Source: Henriciella sp.
GTDB lineage: Bacteria > Pseudomonadota > Alphaproteobacteria > Caulobacterales > Hyphomonadaceae
Assembly (NCBI GenBank): GCA_017642885.1
Contig: JAEPOM010000001.1
Coordinates: 186,001-250,000, forward strand
Direction: 5' to 3'
DNA length: 64,000 nucleotides
Both the position numbers and the translations under genes were made by a program. Positions within the stretch are counted from its first letter, which is position 1. The number at the start of each line of letters is the position of its first letter. Below, piece after piece: positions 17,650 through 26,918 of the stretch. The notes beneath the pieces are model-generated. The model saw only the letters and a list, made by a program, of their open reading frames with translations, was not told the origin of the DNA and made no database searches.

Positions 17650-19062
17650 CTAACCGTCCAGGCCTTCAGGCTCACCGACAACAACGAACGTGAAATTCTC
17701 AGGGTTGAGATATTCACGCGCGACGCGATTGACGTCGTCCAGCGTCACCGCTTCGACCATCGCGTTGCGCTTATCGAAGAAGTCCACGGGCAGTCCGTCG
17801 AGACGGACACCCATCATGTTCCCCGCAATCTTCGCGTTGGAATCAAAGCCAAGCGGATACGATCCGGTGAGATAGGATTTGGCATCTGCCAGCTCCAGCT
17901 CGGTCATCCCGTCATCGACCATTTTGGTCATGTTGGCTTTGACCGCGGCAATGAATTCTCCGGCGCTTTCATTCTTGGTTTGGCCACCGCCGCTCCAGAG
18001 TTGCAACTTATCGCCGGCGCTGACAGACGTGTAGACGCCGTAGGTCAGGCCTTTTTCGACGCGCAGGTCTTTCATGAGACGGCTTTCAAAGCCTCCGCCC
18101 CCGAACGTGTAATTCAGGACTACAGCGGTATAGAAGTCCGGATCCTCACGCGTCATCGCAGGCGCGGCGAACGAAACCAGGCTTTGGGGTTGCGGCAGCT
18201 CAACGGTGATTGGCGCCGCAGCTGGTTCTGCCAGTGCGACATTCTCCGGCTCAACCGTATCGCTCTCTGCAGGCAACCCGGCCACAGCTTTGTCGATCAG
18301 CGGCGCAAGCTCTTCCGGCGAAATCGCGCCTACCGCGGTTACCAGCATGCCCTCTTGAACCATTAGCAGGTCCTTCTGGGCGCGCATCGCGTCCTGCGTG
18401 ATGGCCGCGAGGCTTTCAGCGCTTGTATTCCGGGCATATGGATGATCGGGATAGAGCGCTGCTATGCGGGCGCGGCTCGCCAGATATTGAGCATTGGTTT
18501 CGCGCGTCTGCAGGCTGACCTCTTGCTCACGCTGATAGCGCTCAAACGGTCCATCATCAAAGCGCGGTTCAGCAAATGCGAGCGCGATCATATCAAATGA
18601 GTCTGTCGCATTGTCCGTCAGCATAGACGAATTACAGAACGTGCTTTCATTCGAAGCGCTACAGGAAAAGCTCATGTTCAGCTCTTCCATGCGCTTGAAG
18701 AAGGCCTGGGCGTCGAGGTCCCCGGCGCCTTCATTCATGTGATAGACCATAGCATTGGTCAGACCTTCCATCCCATCAGGATCGTTGGTTCGACCGGCCT
18801 GCCAGGCCATTCGCAGCGACAGGATCGGAATCGACGGTTCTTCAACCAACCAGACGGAAACACCGCCGGGTGTTACGAACTGCTGGATGGTTGCGAACTC
18901 ACCATCGTGGATGGTCACGTCCAGCGCGGGAGTGACCTCAACATCCGCTTGCACCGCGTCGATGACGGCATCCGTGTCCACGGGGGCCGTCCCCTCAACA
19001 GTTGTGCATCCGGTCACAAACAGGGCGAGCGCAGCGACGCCAAAAAGCGATGATGTTTTCAT
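17650..19062 (-). CDS. M16 family peptidase-like lipoprotein, non-catalytic subunit
   Basis: A 470-residue insulinase-family protein with a lipoprotein signal (F-V-T-G-C, Cys19). The first M16 domain lacks the H-x-x-E-H zinc motif: the corresponding region reads M-V-Y-H-M-N-E-G. The second half keeps the G-G-G-F-E-S-R-L-M-K-D-L-R-V-E-K-G-L-T-Y-G-V-Y substrate-binding segment typical of inactive partners. It lies three bases after the catalytic M16 gene, so the two likely form a heterodimeric periplasmic peptidase. Confidence 0.9.
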   Translation of the reverse strand: MKTSSLFGVAALALFVTGCTTVEGTAPVDTDAVIDAVQADVEVTPALDVTIHDGEFATIQQFVTPGGVSVWLVEEPSIPILSLRMAWQAGRTNDPDGMEGLTNAMVYHMNEGAGDLDAQAFFKRMEELNMSFSCSASNESTFCNSSMLTDNATDSFDMIALAFAEPRFDDGPFERYQREQEVSLQTRETNAQYLASRARIAALYPDHPYARNTSAESLAAITQDAMRAQKDLLMVQEGMLVTAVGAISPEELAPLIDKAVAGLPAESDTVEPENVALAEPAAAPITVELPQPQSLVSFAAPAMTREDPDFYTAVVLNYTFGGGGFESRLMKDLRVEKGLTYGVYTSVSAGDKLQLWSGGGQTKNESAGEFIAAVKANMTKMVDDGMTELELADAKSYLTGSYPLGFDSNAKIAGNMMGVRLDGLPVDFFDKRNAMVEAVTLDDVNRVAREYLNPENFTFVVVGEPEGLDG

Positions 19063-19064
19063 GA

Positions 19065-20426
19065 TTAAAGCTCCCCTTCTGCGGGCAGCAATTGCGCCTC
19101 TATATAATGGTTCCCGTCGGCGAACGTCTTGCGGACGGCGGCGAGGGCATCCTCAGTGGATACGGCTCGCACATCATCTGAGTATGTCATCAGATCTTCA
19201 ATCGACCCGCCAATCGCGAGCCAGCTTCCGAACAAGTTTGCCATGCTTTGTTGGCTGTCGCGCGCATAGATGGCTTCGGCTGCCATAGAGTTGCGCACGC
19301 GCTCCACATCTTCATCCGAGAACCCGGCTTCGAGCAAGTTCGCTATTTCCGTCGTGACCGCGGTTTCGAGGTCCTCCATGGAAACGCCCGGGCTAGGCGT
19401 CGCATAGATCACCGCTGGACCTTGATCGTGCAATCCAGTCCAAGCGAACGTGCCCGCATTGACGGCGACTTTCTGATCTTCGACCAGCGCCACATAGAGC
19501 AAGCTAGTATTGCCGCCGCCGAGGACTTCTAGCCCGACTTCCAATGCCAGAGAAAACTCGCGATCGCGCTTCTGGCTGGTGCCGTCAAAGTAGCGATACC
19601 AGACCGGCTGGCGAACTTTTGGATCGCTGTGCGTCAGTTCCACCGTCTCGCTGAGCGGCGTCACATCAGTCCATTTGCGCGATCCGTCGACTAGGCCAGA
19701 CGGTTCGATTACGCCATAATGCTGTTCAGCGAGGGTTTTGACCTCCTCACCGGTCACGTCTCCGGCCACAACAAGGATCGCGTTTTCCGGTGAATAGTAT
19801 TTCTTGTAGAAATCGATCCCGTCTTGCGGGGTCAGGGCTTCGACTTCTTCCATCCGACCAATCACGGTGATTTCGTATGGGTGGCCCTTCCAGAACTCAG
19901 CCAGCACTTTCTCTTGCAGAATGACGCCGGGATTATTGTCGACCCGCTGGCGGCGTTCTTCTTTCACCACATCGCGCTCAGTAATGAAGCTTCCTTCGGG
20001 ATCTTCGTCGATGATGAGATCCGTCATCCGTTCGGCTTCCAGCTCCATCATCTTGCCGAGGTGTTGTTTCGCCACCCGCTCGTAATAGGCCGTGTAGTCC
20101 CAGCTGGTGAAAGCATTGTTCTGCCCACCCAGGCGCGAGATAATCGAGTCGAACTCGCCATCCGCAACATCGTCTGTCTCTTTGAACATTACGTGTTCGA
20201 ACAGATGCGCGATGCCTGATCTTCCCGGTGCCTCGTCAGCCGCGCCGACTTTGTACCAGACCATATGCGTGACAACCGGAGCGCGATGATCAGGCAAGAC
20301 CACAACTTCCATGCCGTTATCGAGCGTGAATGTTTCTGGTGCCCATTCTTCGGAAGCATTGTCCGCGAATGCAGCACCTCCCAGCAAAACCGTGGCGGCG
20401 AGCCCGCCGGATATCCATTGCTTCAT
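19065..20426 (-). CDS. M16 family zinc metallopeptidase, catalytic subunit
   Basis: A 453-residue secreted peptidase with a signal peptide (about 1-21). The inverted zinc motif is intact: His74-Leu-Phe-Glu77-His78 in G-I-A-H-L-F-E-H, with the downstream glutamate in the E-L-E-A-E-R-M segment about 75 residues later. It probably degrades or processes small peptides in the periplasm together with the next gene. The ATG is 40 bases after the DUF3035 lipoprotein stop on the same strand. Confidence 0.92.
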   Translation of the reverse strand: MKQWISGGLAATVLLGGAAFADNASEEWAPETFTLDNGMEVVVLPDHRAPVVTHMVWYKVGAADEAPGRSGIAHLFEHVMFKETDDVADGEFDSIISRLGGQNNAFTSWDYTAYYERVAKQHLGKMMELEAERMTDLIIDEDPEGSFITERDVVKEERRQRVDNNPGVILQEKVLAEFWKGHPYEITVIGRMEEVEALTPQDGIDFYKKYYSPENAILVVAGDVTGEEVKTLAEQHYGVIEPSGLVDGSRKWTDVTPLSETVELTHSDPKVRQPVWYRYFDGTSQKRDREFSLALEVGLEVLGGGNTSLLYVALVEDQKVAVNAGTFAWTGLHDQGPAVIYATPSPGVSMEDLETAVTTEIANLLEAGFSDEDVERVRNSMAAEAIYARDSQQSMANLFGSWLAIGGSIEDLMTYSDDVRAVSTEDALAAVRKTFADGNHYIEAQLLPAEGEL

Positions 20427-20466
20427 GTACTACTCCGCGTGCTTTCCCTGATTTTGTGGCTCAGGT

Positions 20467-20940
20467 TTAGGTTCCTGGAAGTTTCAGACGTTCGCCGCTT
20501 CCACGTTCAATCGTGACGTCGCCGCCGCCTGTAGCGCTGTCGGCAGTTTCATCAGCGTCTCGTTGCCAGAACAGAACACGGTCAGCGATACTAGCAGATT
20601 TCCGGATCGTTTTGGCTTCTTCCCAGTCAACGCGTTGGCGAATGACCGGGCTGACGGCGCTGGCGCCCGCCGCAGCAACAAGGGCGCGTTCACCTGCGCT
20701 TGCATTCTGACCGATATCAGACCCGAACGCAGACGCCGAGCCGGCGCGTTCCTCATCAACCTCGAAAGGTTGCGATTGACCCGCCTCTGGCGGACGCAGG
20801 CTATATTCTGGCGGCACCACTAGAGGTGCTTTTTTCACGACGCGGAACTCGTCCGGTGCGGTGCTGCCGCTGAGGCCAGCACATCCGGTGACCAATGTCA
20901 TCGCAAGTCCGGCGGATAGTAACAGAGCATTTTTCATCAT
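20467..20940 (-). CDS. DUF3035 family lipoprotein
   Basis: A 157-residue lipoprotein (V-T-G-C lipobox, Cys20) with the DUF3035 signature F-R-V-V-K-K-A-P-L followed by V-P-P-E-Y-S-L-R-P-P. The function is unknown. In alphaproteobacteria this family commonly sits between lspA and M16 peptidase genes, as here; lspA encodes the enzyme that would cleave its signal peptide. The rest is low-complexity and probably disordered. A second ATG is the next codon, so either may be used. Confidence 0.85.
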   Translation of the reverse strand: MMKNALLLSAGLAMTLVTGCAGLSGSTAPDEFRVVKKAPLVVPPEYSLRPPEAGQSQPFEVDEERAGSASAFGSDIGQNASAGERALVAAAGASAVSPVIRQRVDWEEAKTIRKSASIADRVLFWQRDADETADSATGGGDVTIERGSGERLKLPGT

Positions 20941-20951
20941 GGCGTCCTCGC

Positions 20952-21491
20952 CTAATCTTCGTTTACGGCCCCAGCCGCTTTTTCTTGTCGCGACATTAGG
21001 AACTGATCCACAAAGAGCAAGACCGCTCCTACAGAAATCGCCGCGTCCGCAACATTGAATACATAATTGAAAAAATATGGCCGGAAGATGCCGCTGAAGT
21101 CGAGAAAGTCGACAACGGCGCCAAACCGAATGCGATCAATGACGTTTCCGAACGCCCCGCCTATGACCAGAGCCAGCGCCAGACCGGTGAACCGCCGTGA
21201 CGCCCGATAGAGCCAGATCGAAAAGCCAATTGCGATTGCCGTGGTCATAAGAACGAGAAGCCATCGCATCACGCCCTCGGATTGCCCGATCCCGAAACTG
21301 ACGCCGCGGTTCCAAACCATGGTCAGGTCGAAGAAGGACAGCACTTCGATTTGACCGCAGCGTTGAGTTTGATCGAGACAGCCGAGCGCATTGAACCTGG
21401 GCTCGCTCAAAATCGCGGATTTCGACCATTGATCCAGGATCACAATGATTGGGACCAGGAAATAAAAGGCGAAACGCAAGCGCTGGGTCAT
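20952..21491 (-). CDS. lspA: Signal peptidase II (prolipoprotein peptidase)
   Basis: A 179-residue inner-membrane aspartyl protease with four helices that removes lipoprotein signal peptides after diacylglyceryl transfer. Both catalytic aspartate regions are visible: G-A-V-V-D-F-L-D-F and F-N-V-A-D-A-A-I-S. The N-V-I-D-R-I-R-F-G motif is also present. The N-terminal W-S-K-S segment is conserved. It starts one base after the ileS stop codon, the usual ileS-lspA coupling, and its substrates include the DUF3035 and M16 lipoproteins encoded downstream. Confidence 0.96.
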   Translation of the reverse strand: MTQRLRFAFYFLVPIIVILDQWSKSAILSEPRFNALGCLDQTQRCGQIEVLSFFDLTMVWNRGVSFGIGQSEGVMRWLLVLMTTAIAIGFSIWLYRASRRFTGLALALVIGGAFGNVIDRIRFGAVVDFLDFSGIFRPYFFNYVFNVADAAISVGAVLLFVDQFLMSRQEKAAGAVNED

Positions 21492-21492
21492 T

Positions 21493-24450
21493 CTATCCTC
21501 GAATTTCGCGAATGGCTGCGGCGTCGCGAGGTGTTACATCCGGGAATTCCGGATCCGCGGTTGCAGGATCGAAATATTTCCAACTGCGCGCACACTTCAC
21601 CCCACTCGCCTGTCCTGGCAGGACAGCAACGCCCGCCTCTTCAGTCAATCGGAACGCGTCCGCAGGCGCTTCGGTCGAAACCAACTCAGCTTGCGATGTG
21701 ATGAAAATATCCTCAGCGACTTCGCCTTCATAGGCTGCGAGCAGCTCTGCATCGGAGATGAAGACCGTCGGCGCAGCTTCCAGGGAAGAGCGAATGCGTT
21801 TCTCACGGCGCTCGACTTCGATCGCCCCCGTGACCACACGGCGCACACGGAAAATCTTCTCCCAGCGCGCGGCGAGATCGGCATCTTTCCAATCCAGAGG
21901 CGTTTCCGGGAATTGCAGCAGGTGCACACTGTCGGCGCGGTCGGCGAAAGCGCTCATCAGGAACGTCTCTTCCGTCGTGAACGGCATGATCGGCGCGAGC
22001 CAGGCCAGCAAATGCTCGAGAATCGCCGCCATCACCGTGCGGGCCGAGCGACGACGAACATCACTTGGCGCGTCGCAATAGAGGCTGTCCTTGCGGATGT
22101 CGAAATAGACAGCCGACAAATCGACCGAACAGAAATTGAGCAGCGCCGTCATCACGCGCTTGAAGTCATGCTCGTCATAGGCCTTGCGCACTGTCTCATC
22201 GAGTTCGGCCAGACGATGCAGGACCCAGGTCTCAAGGCTCGGCATCTCTACTGGAAGAACCGCTTCCTCCGCCGTAAAGCCATGCAGCGCGCCGAGAAGA
22301 TAGCGCATCGTGTTGCGCAGGCGTCGGTAGTTCTCAACCGCCCCCTTGATGATCTCGTCAGAGATCCGCAGGTCCTCAGTATAGTCGGCGCTCGCCGTCC
22401 AGAGGCGCAGGATTTCGATGCCATACTGTTTTGCAAAGTCCGCCGGATCGATTGTATTGCCGATCGACTTGGACATTTTCTTGCCTTCGCCATCGACAAT
22501 CATGCCGTGCGTGACGACCTGCTTGAACGGAGCCATACCCCGCGTCGCGCAGCTCTCCAGCAAAGAAGACTGAAACCAGCCGCGATGCTGGTCAGAGCCT
22601 TCCATATAGACATCGGCCACGCCGGTCTCGTCATCAATGATGCCGCGATCCCGCAAGGCAAAAGCGTGCGTGGTGCCTGAATCGAACCAGACATCGAGCA
22701 CGTCATTGACCTTGTCCCACCCGGTCGGGTCATCGAGGAAATCGCTGACCTCGGCAGAGAACCAGCCCTCGACGCCCTCTTGGCGGATTTTGTCCAGGAT
22801 CTTATCATTGACCGCTGCCGCTTCATCTTCGGGCAGCGCAGCTGTGTGCGGTTCGCCCTTCTCATTGACGAGCAGCGTGATTGGCACACCCCAGTTTCGC
22901 TGGCGCGAGATCAGCCAATCCGGACGATCAGCGACCATAGCTTTCAGGCGGTTATAGCCGGTCGGCGGTACGAATTTGGCTTGCTCAATCCCGTCCAGCG
23001 CCATCTCACGAAGGGGACGTGAGCCGTCCTTACCGGGCGTATCCATGGCGATGAACCATTGCGGCGTCGCACGGCGAATAACCGGCGCCTTGGACCGCCA
23101 GGAATGGGCGTCGCGGATCTCTGTCACGCCGCGCGCGAGCAGATTGCCACTCTCCGCGAGCAATCGAATGACTTCCGGATTGGCCTTACCGGGCTGCCCG
23201 CGCTTCTTGCCGGAGGTGCGGACGATATCTAGGCCGCGCAAAGCTTCAGGGACGTCGTCCGTGTAGCAACCGTCTGGATCTACGATCTGGCGGATCTGCT
23301 GCGTCGTCCGTCCAGATTCGACCCAGACATTGAAGTCATCCTCACCATGAGCAGGCGCCGTGTGAACGAAGCCAGTACCGGCATCAGCGGTAACATGATC
23401 ACCCGCGAGCATCGGGATGTCGTGTTGGAAGAACGGATCGAGTTGCGCCAACGGATGCTCTAAGACGACATCAGTGCTTGGCAAAAATGCCCGAACTCTT
23501 TTGAAGGCTTTCGCTTTTGCGCCGCTCATTACCGCGTCGACGAGAAGGTCTGCGACGATCAGATTGTCACCGACTTCAACATAAGGAGCAAAACCAAGTT
23601 CTTCTTCGCTCATGACGTCTTCAACTTCGTACAAACTGTACTCGATTGAAGGGCTGTAGCTGACAGCCTGATTGGCGGGGATTGTCCAAGGTGTGGTCGT
23701 CCAGATCACGACGCTGACGTCATCAGGCAGGTCATCTGGTTGCCCTGGGTGCATTTTCACCGGAAACTTTACCCAGATCACCGGCACCTTGCGGTCGTGA
23801 TACTCAACTTCAGCTTCTGCCAGCGCGGTCCGCTCCACCGGGGACCACATTACCGGCTTGGCGCCGCGGACCAGGCGTCCGCCCATGGCGACGCGCAGGA
23901 ATTCGCGCACAGTCGCAGCTTCCGACTCGAAATTCATTGTCAGATACGGGTCATCCCACTCGCCTTCGACGCCGCAGCGGCGGAAGCCAGCTTTCTGGAC
24001 CTCGATCCACTCAGCAGCATATTCGCGGCAGGCGCGGCGAAACTCGTCACCTGGCACATCATCCTTGGTCCGGCCTTTGCCGCGGAATTGTTCTTCAACT
24101 TTCCACTCGATCGGCAGGCCGTGACAGTCCCAGCCCGGCAGGTAAGACGCATCATATCCCCGCATCTGGTGATTGCGGACGATGATGTCCTTGATGATCT
24201 TGTTCATCGCGGTGCCGAGGTGGATCGGACCGTTCGCGTAGGGCGGACCATCGTGCAGGATGAACGGCTCGGCTCCGCGCGCTTTGGCGTCGGCGCGGAA
24301 ACGCTCATAAAGCTTCATCGCATCCCATTTCTCGATCCATTTCGGCTCGGCTTTCGGCAAGCCACCGCGCATCGGGAAATCGGTCGTCGGCAAGAACAAA
24401 GTGTCCTTGTACGGGTTTTCGGTTTTTTTCGGTTTGTCTGTATCGGCCAT
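21493..24450 (-). CDS. ileS: Isoleucyl-tRNA synthetase
   Basis: A 985-residue class I synthetase. The HIGH-type motif is P-I-H-L-G near residue 77 and the KMSKS motif is K-K-M-S-K-S near residue 650. The large editing domain sits between them, with T-T-P-W-T-I-P-A-N-Q. The C-terminal zinc-finger extension of the longest forms is reduced; a Cys is seen in the tail (V-K-C-A-R-S-W-K-Y-F). A 156-base gap separates it from ribF; it is GC rich with partial inverted repeats but no T-box features. Confidence 0.97.
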   Translation of the reverse strand: MADTDKPKKTENPYKDTLFLPTTDFPMRGGLPKAEPKWIEKWDAMKLYERFRADAKARGAEPFILHDGPPYANGPIHLGTAMNKIIKDIIVRNHQMRGYDASYLPGWDCHGLPIEWKVEEQFRGKGRTKDDVPGDEFRRACREYAAEWIEVQKAGFRRCGVEGEWDDPYLTMNFESEAATVREFLRVAMGGRLVRGAKPVMWSPVERTALAEAEVEYHDRKVPVIWVKFPVKMHPGQPDDLPDDVSVVIWTTTPWTIPANQAVSYSPSIEYSLYEVEDVMSEEELGFAPYVEVGDNLIVADLLVDAVMSGAKAKAFKRVRAFLPSTDVVLEHPLAQLDPFFQHDIPMLAGDHVTADAGTGFVHTAPAHGEDDFNVWVESGRTTQQIRQIVDPDGCYTDDVPEALRGLDIVRTSGKKRGQPGKANPEVIRLLAESGNLLARGVTEIRDAHSWRSKAPVIRRATPQWFIAMDTPGKDGSRPLREMALDGIEQAKFVPPTGYNRLKAMVADRPDWLISRQRNWGVPITLLVNEKGEPHTAALPEDEAAAVNDKILDKIRQEGVEGWFSAEVSDFLDDPTGWDKVNDVLDVWFDSGTTHAFALRDRGIIDDETGVADVYMEGSDQHRGWFQSSLLESCATRGMAPFKQVVTHGMIVDGEGKKMSKSIGNTIDPADFAKQYGIEILRLWTASADYTEDLRISDEIIKGAVENYRRLRNTMRYLLGALHGFTAEEAVLPVEMPSLETWVLHRLAELDETVRKAYDEHDFKRVMTALLNFCSVDLSAVYFDIRKDSLYCDAPSDVRRRSARTVMAAILEHLLAWLAPIMPFTTEETFLMSAFADRADSVHLLQFPETPLDWKDADLAARWEKIFRVRRVVTGAIEVERREKRIRSSLEAAPTVFISDAELLAAYEGEVAEDIFITSQAELVSTEAPADAFRLTEEAGVAVLPGQASGVKCARSWKYFDPATADPEFPDVTPRDAAAIREIRG

Positions 24451-24606
24451 TTGGACGTCTTCGGATCAGCGTGTGAAGAAAGGGCTAAGCAATAGATCCC
24501 CGGCCGCGAGCTCTAGAGTGAGCGGGCGACCGGGCCGCTAATTCGAATAATGGATATGATTGCTGCCCAGTTCATGCAGCCCGCTTAGCAGGGCTCGCAA
24601 GCCGTG

Positions 24607-25524
24607 TCATCCCGCCAGATGAGCCTGTGCATCTTTCACGTCCTGATGCATCCGAGTGACCATGGCATCGATCGAGTCGAATTTCAGTTCCGGGCGCAGA
24701 AAACGCACCAACGCGACTTCAAGCTGCTGGCCATAAATGTCGCCATCAAAGTCGAAGATAAAGGTTTCCAGCAACGGGTCGCGAATGCCTGTGGTCGGCG
24801 TGCGCCCGAAATTCGCGACACCGCTGCGCCAGTGCTCCTCACCCGCCAGCCGCGCGCGGACAGCGTAAACGCCGTGGCGCGGATGGATGAGATCGCCGAG
24901 GTGTAGATTAGCGGTAGGAAACCCGATGGTTCGTCCGCGCTTCTCACCATGCTCGACCACGCCATCGACGACCCAGTCGTGACCGAGAATCTCCGCAGCC
25001 CGCTCCGGCTCGCCGGCAATCAGGGATTCGCGAATGGCGGTAGACGATGCTTTGGTCCCGAGCGCTTCGATCTTCTCGATCACCGTGACGCCAAAGCCAA
25101 GTGCACGGCCAAGCGAGGCAAGACGTCCGGCATCGCCCATGCGTCCGCGGCCAAATCTGAAGTCGAACCCGACGGTCACATGCGAAGCGCCGATACCGTC
25201 CTTCAGGACCTGCCGGGCAAAGTCTTCATCGGTCATCGCAGCCATGTCGGCATTGAAGGGCAGCTCGAACACGGCTTTCGCGCCAAGTTCAGCAAGGCGC
25301 GCATTGCGGCGCGCAGGGCGATAGATTCGGAACGGTGGGTCATCCGGACGGAAGAATTGGCGCGGGGGTGGTTCAAACGTCGCCACGCCGAGCGAACCGC
25401 CTGCCGCAACCGCCCCTTCGATCACAGCACGGTGACCGGCATGAACCCCGTCAAAATTGCCCAACGCGACCGAGAAACCGCGAGCGGTTTCCGGGACGTC
25501 CTTAAAGTGGGCAATGACGGTCAT
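24607..25524 (-). CDS. ribF: Bifunctional riboflavin kinase/FAD synthetase
   Basis: A 305-residue cytoplasmic enzyme that phosphorylates riboflavin to FMN and adenylates it to FAD. The N-terminal adenylyltransferase domain has the G-N-F-D-G-V-H-A-G-H-R motif (about 23-33), and the C-terminal kinase domain has G-F-P-T-A-N-L near residue 202. It starts exactly where the MaoC gene ends and precedes ileS and lspA, a common alphaproteobacterial order. Confidence 0.95.
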   Translation of the reverse strand: MTVIAHFKDVPETARGFSVALGNFDGVHAGHRAVIEGAVAAGGSLGVATFEPPPRQFFRPDDPPFRIYRPARRNARLAELGAKAVFELPFNADMAAMTDEDFARQVLKDGIGASHVTVGFDFRFGRGRMGDAGRLASLGRALGFGVTVIEKIEALGTKASSTAIRESLIAGEPERAAEILGHDWVVDGVVEHGEKRGRTIGFPTANLHLGDLIHPRHGVYAVRARLAGEEHWRSGVANFGRTPTTGIRDPLLETFIFDFDGDIYGQQLEVALVRFLRPELKFDSIDAMVTRMHQDVKDAQAHLAG

Positions 25525-25956
25525 TTAGGCGTCTCTTTTCGGCACCATGACCATGGCCTCGCCAGAGATTGCGGCCTTGCCATCAACGTTGCATGAGACT
25601 TTCAGCGTGACGCGATTGCCGCGCTCTTTCATCTCCGTCACTTCAACCTTCACGGTGACGTGCGACCCAATGTAAACTGGGCGCCGAAAGCGCATATTCA
25701 ATCCAACAAAAATCGAGCCCGGTCCTGGCAGGTCATTGCCCAGAATGCCGGAAATATAACTCGCCGTCAGCGCGCCATGCGCGATGCGCGTTCCGAACGG
25801 TGTGTTCTTGGCAAACTCTTCGTCCATGTGCAGCGGATTGCGGTCACCGGAGACTTCGGCAAAGAGCTCGATGTCTTTTTCAGTAATGATATGCTCGGTC
25901 TGGTGGGTCATGCCCACGGACAGATCTTCGAACTTATAGCCGTCTTTATAGGTCAT
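25525..25956 (-). CDS. MaoC family hotdog-fold dehydratase/hydratase
   Basis: A 143-residue single hotdog-domain protein of the R-specific enoyl-CoA hydratase type. The active-site segment has Asp in G-D-R-N-P-L-H near residue 36, followed by R-I-A-H-G-A-L near residue 56, which carries the catalytic His. Such proteins hydrate trans-2-enoyl-CoA to R-3-hydroxyacyl-CoA, for example in polyhydroxyalkanoate or fatty-acid routes. It lies directly upstream of ribF. Confidence 0.9.
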   Translation of the reverse strand: MTYKDGYKFEDLSVGMTHQTEHIITEKDIELFAEVSGDRNPLHMDEEFAKNTPFGTRIAHGALTASYISGILGNDLPGPGSIFVGLNMRFRRPVYIGSHVTVKVEVTEMKERGNRVTLKVSCNVDGKAAISGEAMVMVPKRDA

Positions 25957-26012
25957 TGCGGATGAATCTCCGTGTTACGCTCACGGCCTGTTACAATGTG
26001 TTTCAAGTTTCG

Positions 26013-26870
26013 TCACCATGTGAGTTTCGGCAACGCCCATTTTGCCGTCACCGCGTATTCCGTGAGCAAGTCCGAAACTTCCTGCTCAAAGTTTGCGCCA
26101 TGCTCCTTCAGACCCGTGCCGACATAGAGGCCATCGAACCCCCGAGCGACCGCGCCTTTCATATCTGTCGCGGGACTATCCCCGATACACAGCGTCCGTG
26201 ATGCGGGGGCTTCGACGCCAAGGTCGGCGAGTTTTGACAGCGCCAGATTGTAGATCGGATCATGCGGCTTGCCGGGATAAATGACGGTACCGCCCTCTTC
26301 CTCGAAAATACTGGCGAGCGCGCCTGCGCACCAGAACAGCTGGTCGCCGATTCGGACGCGAATGTCGGGATTGGCGCAGATCATCTGCATCCCACGATCC
26401 GCAGCTTCGGCGAGGCGATCACGATAGTCGTTCGGATGCTCGTTCTGCTGATCTTCCAGACCGATGCAAAGGATGGTGTCGGAGTTTCGCTCATCACCAA
26501 ATTGCAGGTCGAGACCTTCATACAGATACCGGTCATGCTCCCAGCCTTCGCTGGGGGCCATGCGGTAGAACAGCTCTCCGGTTCGCGCGCCCAGAACCTC
26601 GCGCGTCGCATCGCCAGATGTGACACAGTCGTCAAACGCTTCAGGCGGCACTCCAAGCGGATCGAAATGGCGGATCGCATGCTCTTTCGGCACGGGCGCG
26701 TTGGTGATCAGACAGACAGCGCCGCCCTGGTCCCGAAAGCGCATCAGCGCTTCGCAAGCTTCCTCGAAGGCGAAGCGGCCATTGTGGATCACGCCCCAAA
26801 CATCACACAGGATGATGTCATACTGATCGGCGAGGGCGGCGAGCCCCCCTGGAAATTGTGGATGAGTCAT
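26013..26870 (-). CDS. HAD superfamily phosphatase, NagD-like (TIGR01459 type)
   Basis: A 285-residue HAD hydrolase with a C2 cap of the NagD/pyridoxal-phosphatase class. The nucleophile motif is D-V-W-G-V-I-H-N-G near residue 24, motif II is T-N-A-P near residue 56, the lysine is in P-G-K-P-H near residue 201, and the last acidic motif is G-D-S-P-A-T-D near residue 230. The alphaproteobacterial subfamily is usually of unknown substrate. The short gap to the MaoC gene has no obvious terminator. Confidence 0.88.
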   Translation of the reverse strand: MTHPQFPGGLAALADQYDIILCDVWGVIHNGRFAFEEACEALMRFRDQGGAVCLITNAPVPKEHAIRHFDPLGVPPEAFDDCVTSGDATREVLGARTGELFYRMAPSEGWEHDRYLYEGLDLQFGDERNSDTILCIGLEDQQNEHPNDYRDRLAEAADRGMQMICANPDIRVRIGDQLFWCAGALASIFEEEGGTVIYPGKPHDPIYNLALSKLADLGVEAPASRTLCIGDSPATDMKGAVARGFDGLYVGTGLKEHGANFEQEVSDLLTEYAVTAKWALPKLTW

Positions 26871-26918
26871 GATGGCGACCTAGGAAGCCCCGGGTTCCGC
26901 GTCAATCCAGAGCAGCGT

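Noticed and set aside
21691-22680. 329-residue plus-strand open frame
   Set aside because: It lies wholly antisense to ileS, whose motifs are certain; no SD or recognisable domain. GC-rich codon bias leaves antisense frames open.
24451-24606. T-box or riboswitch upstream of ileS
   Set aside because: Only short GC-rich inverted repeats are present; no T-box sequence, antiterminator or T-run was seen.
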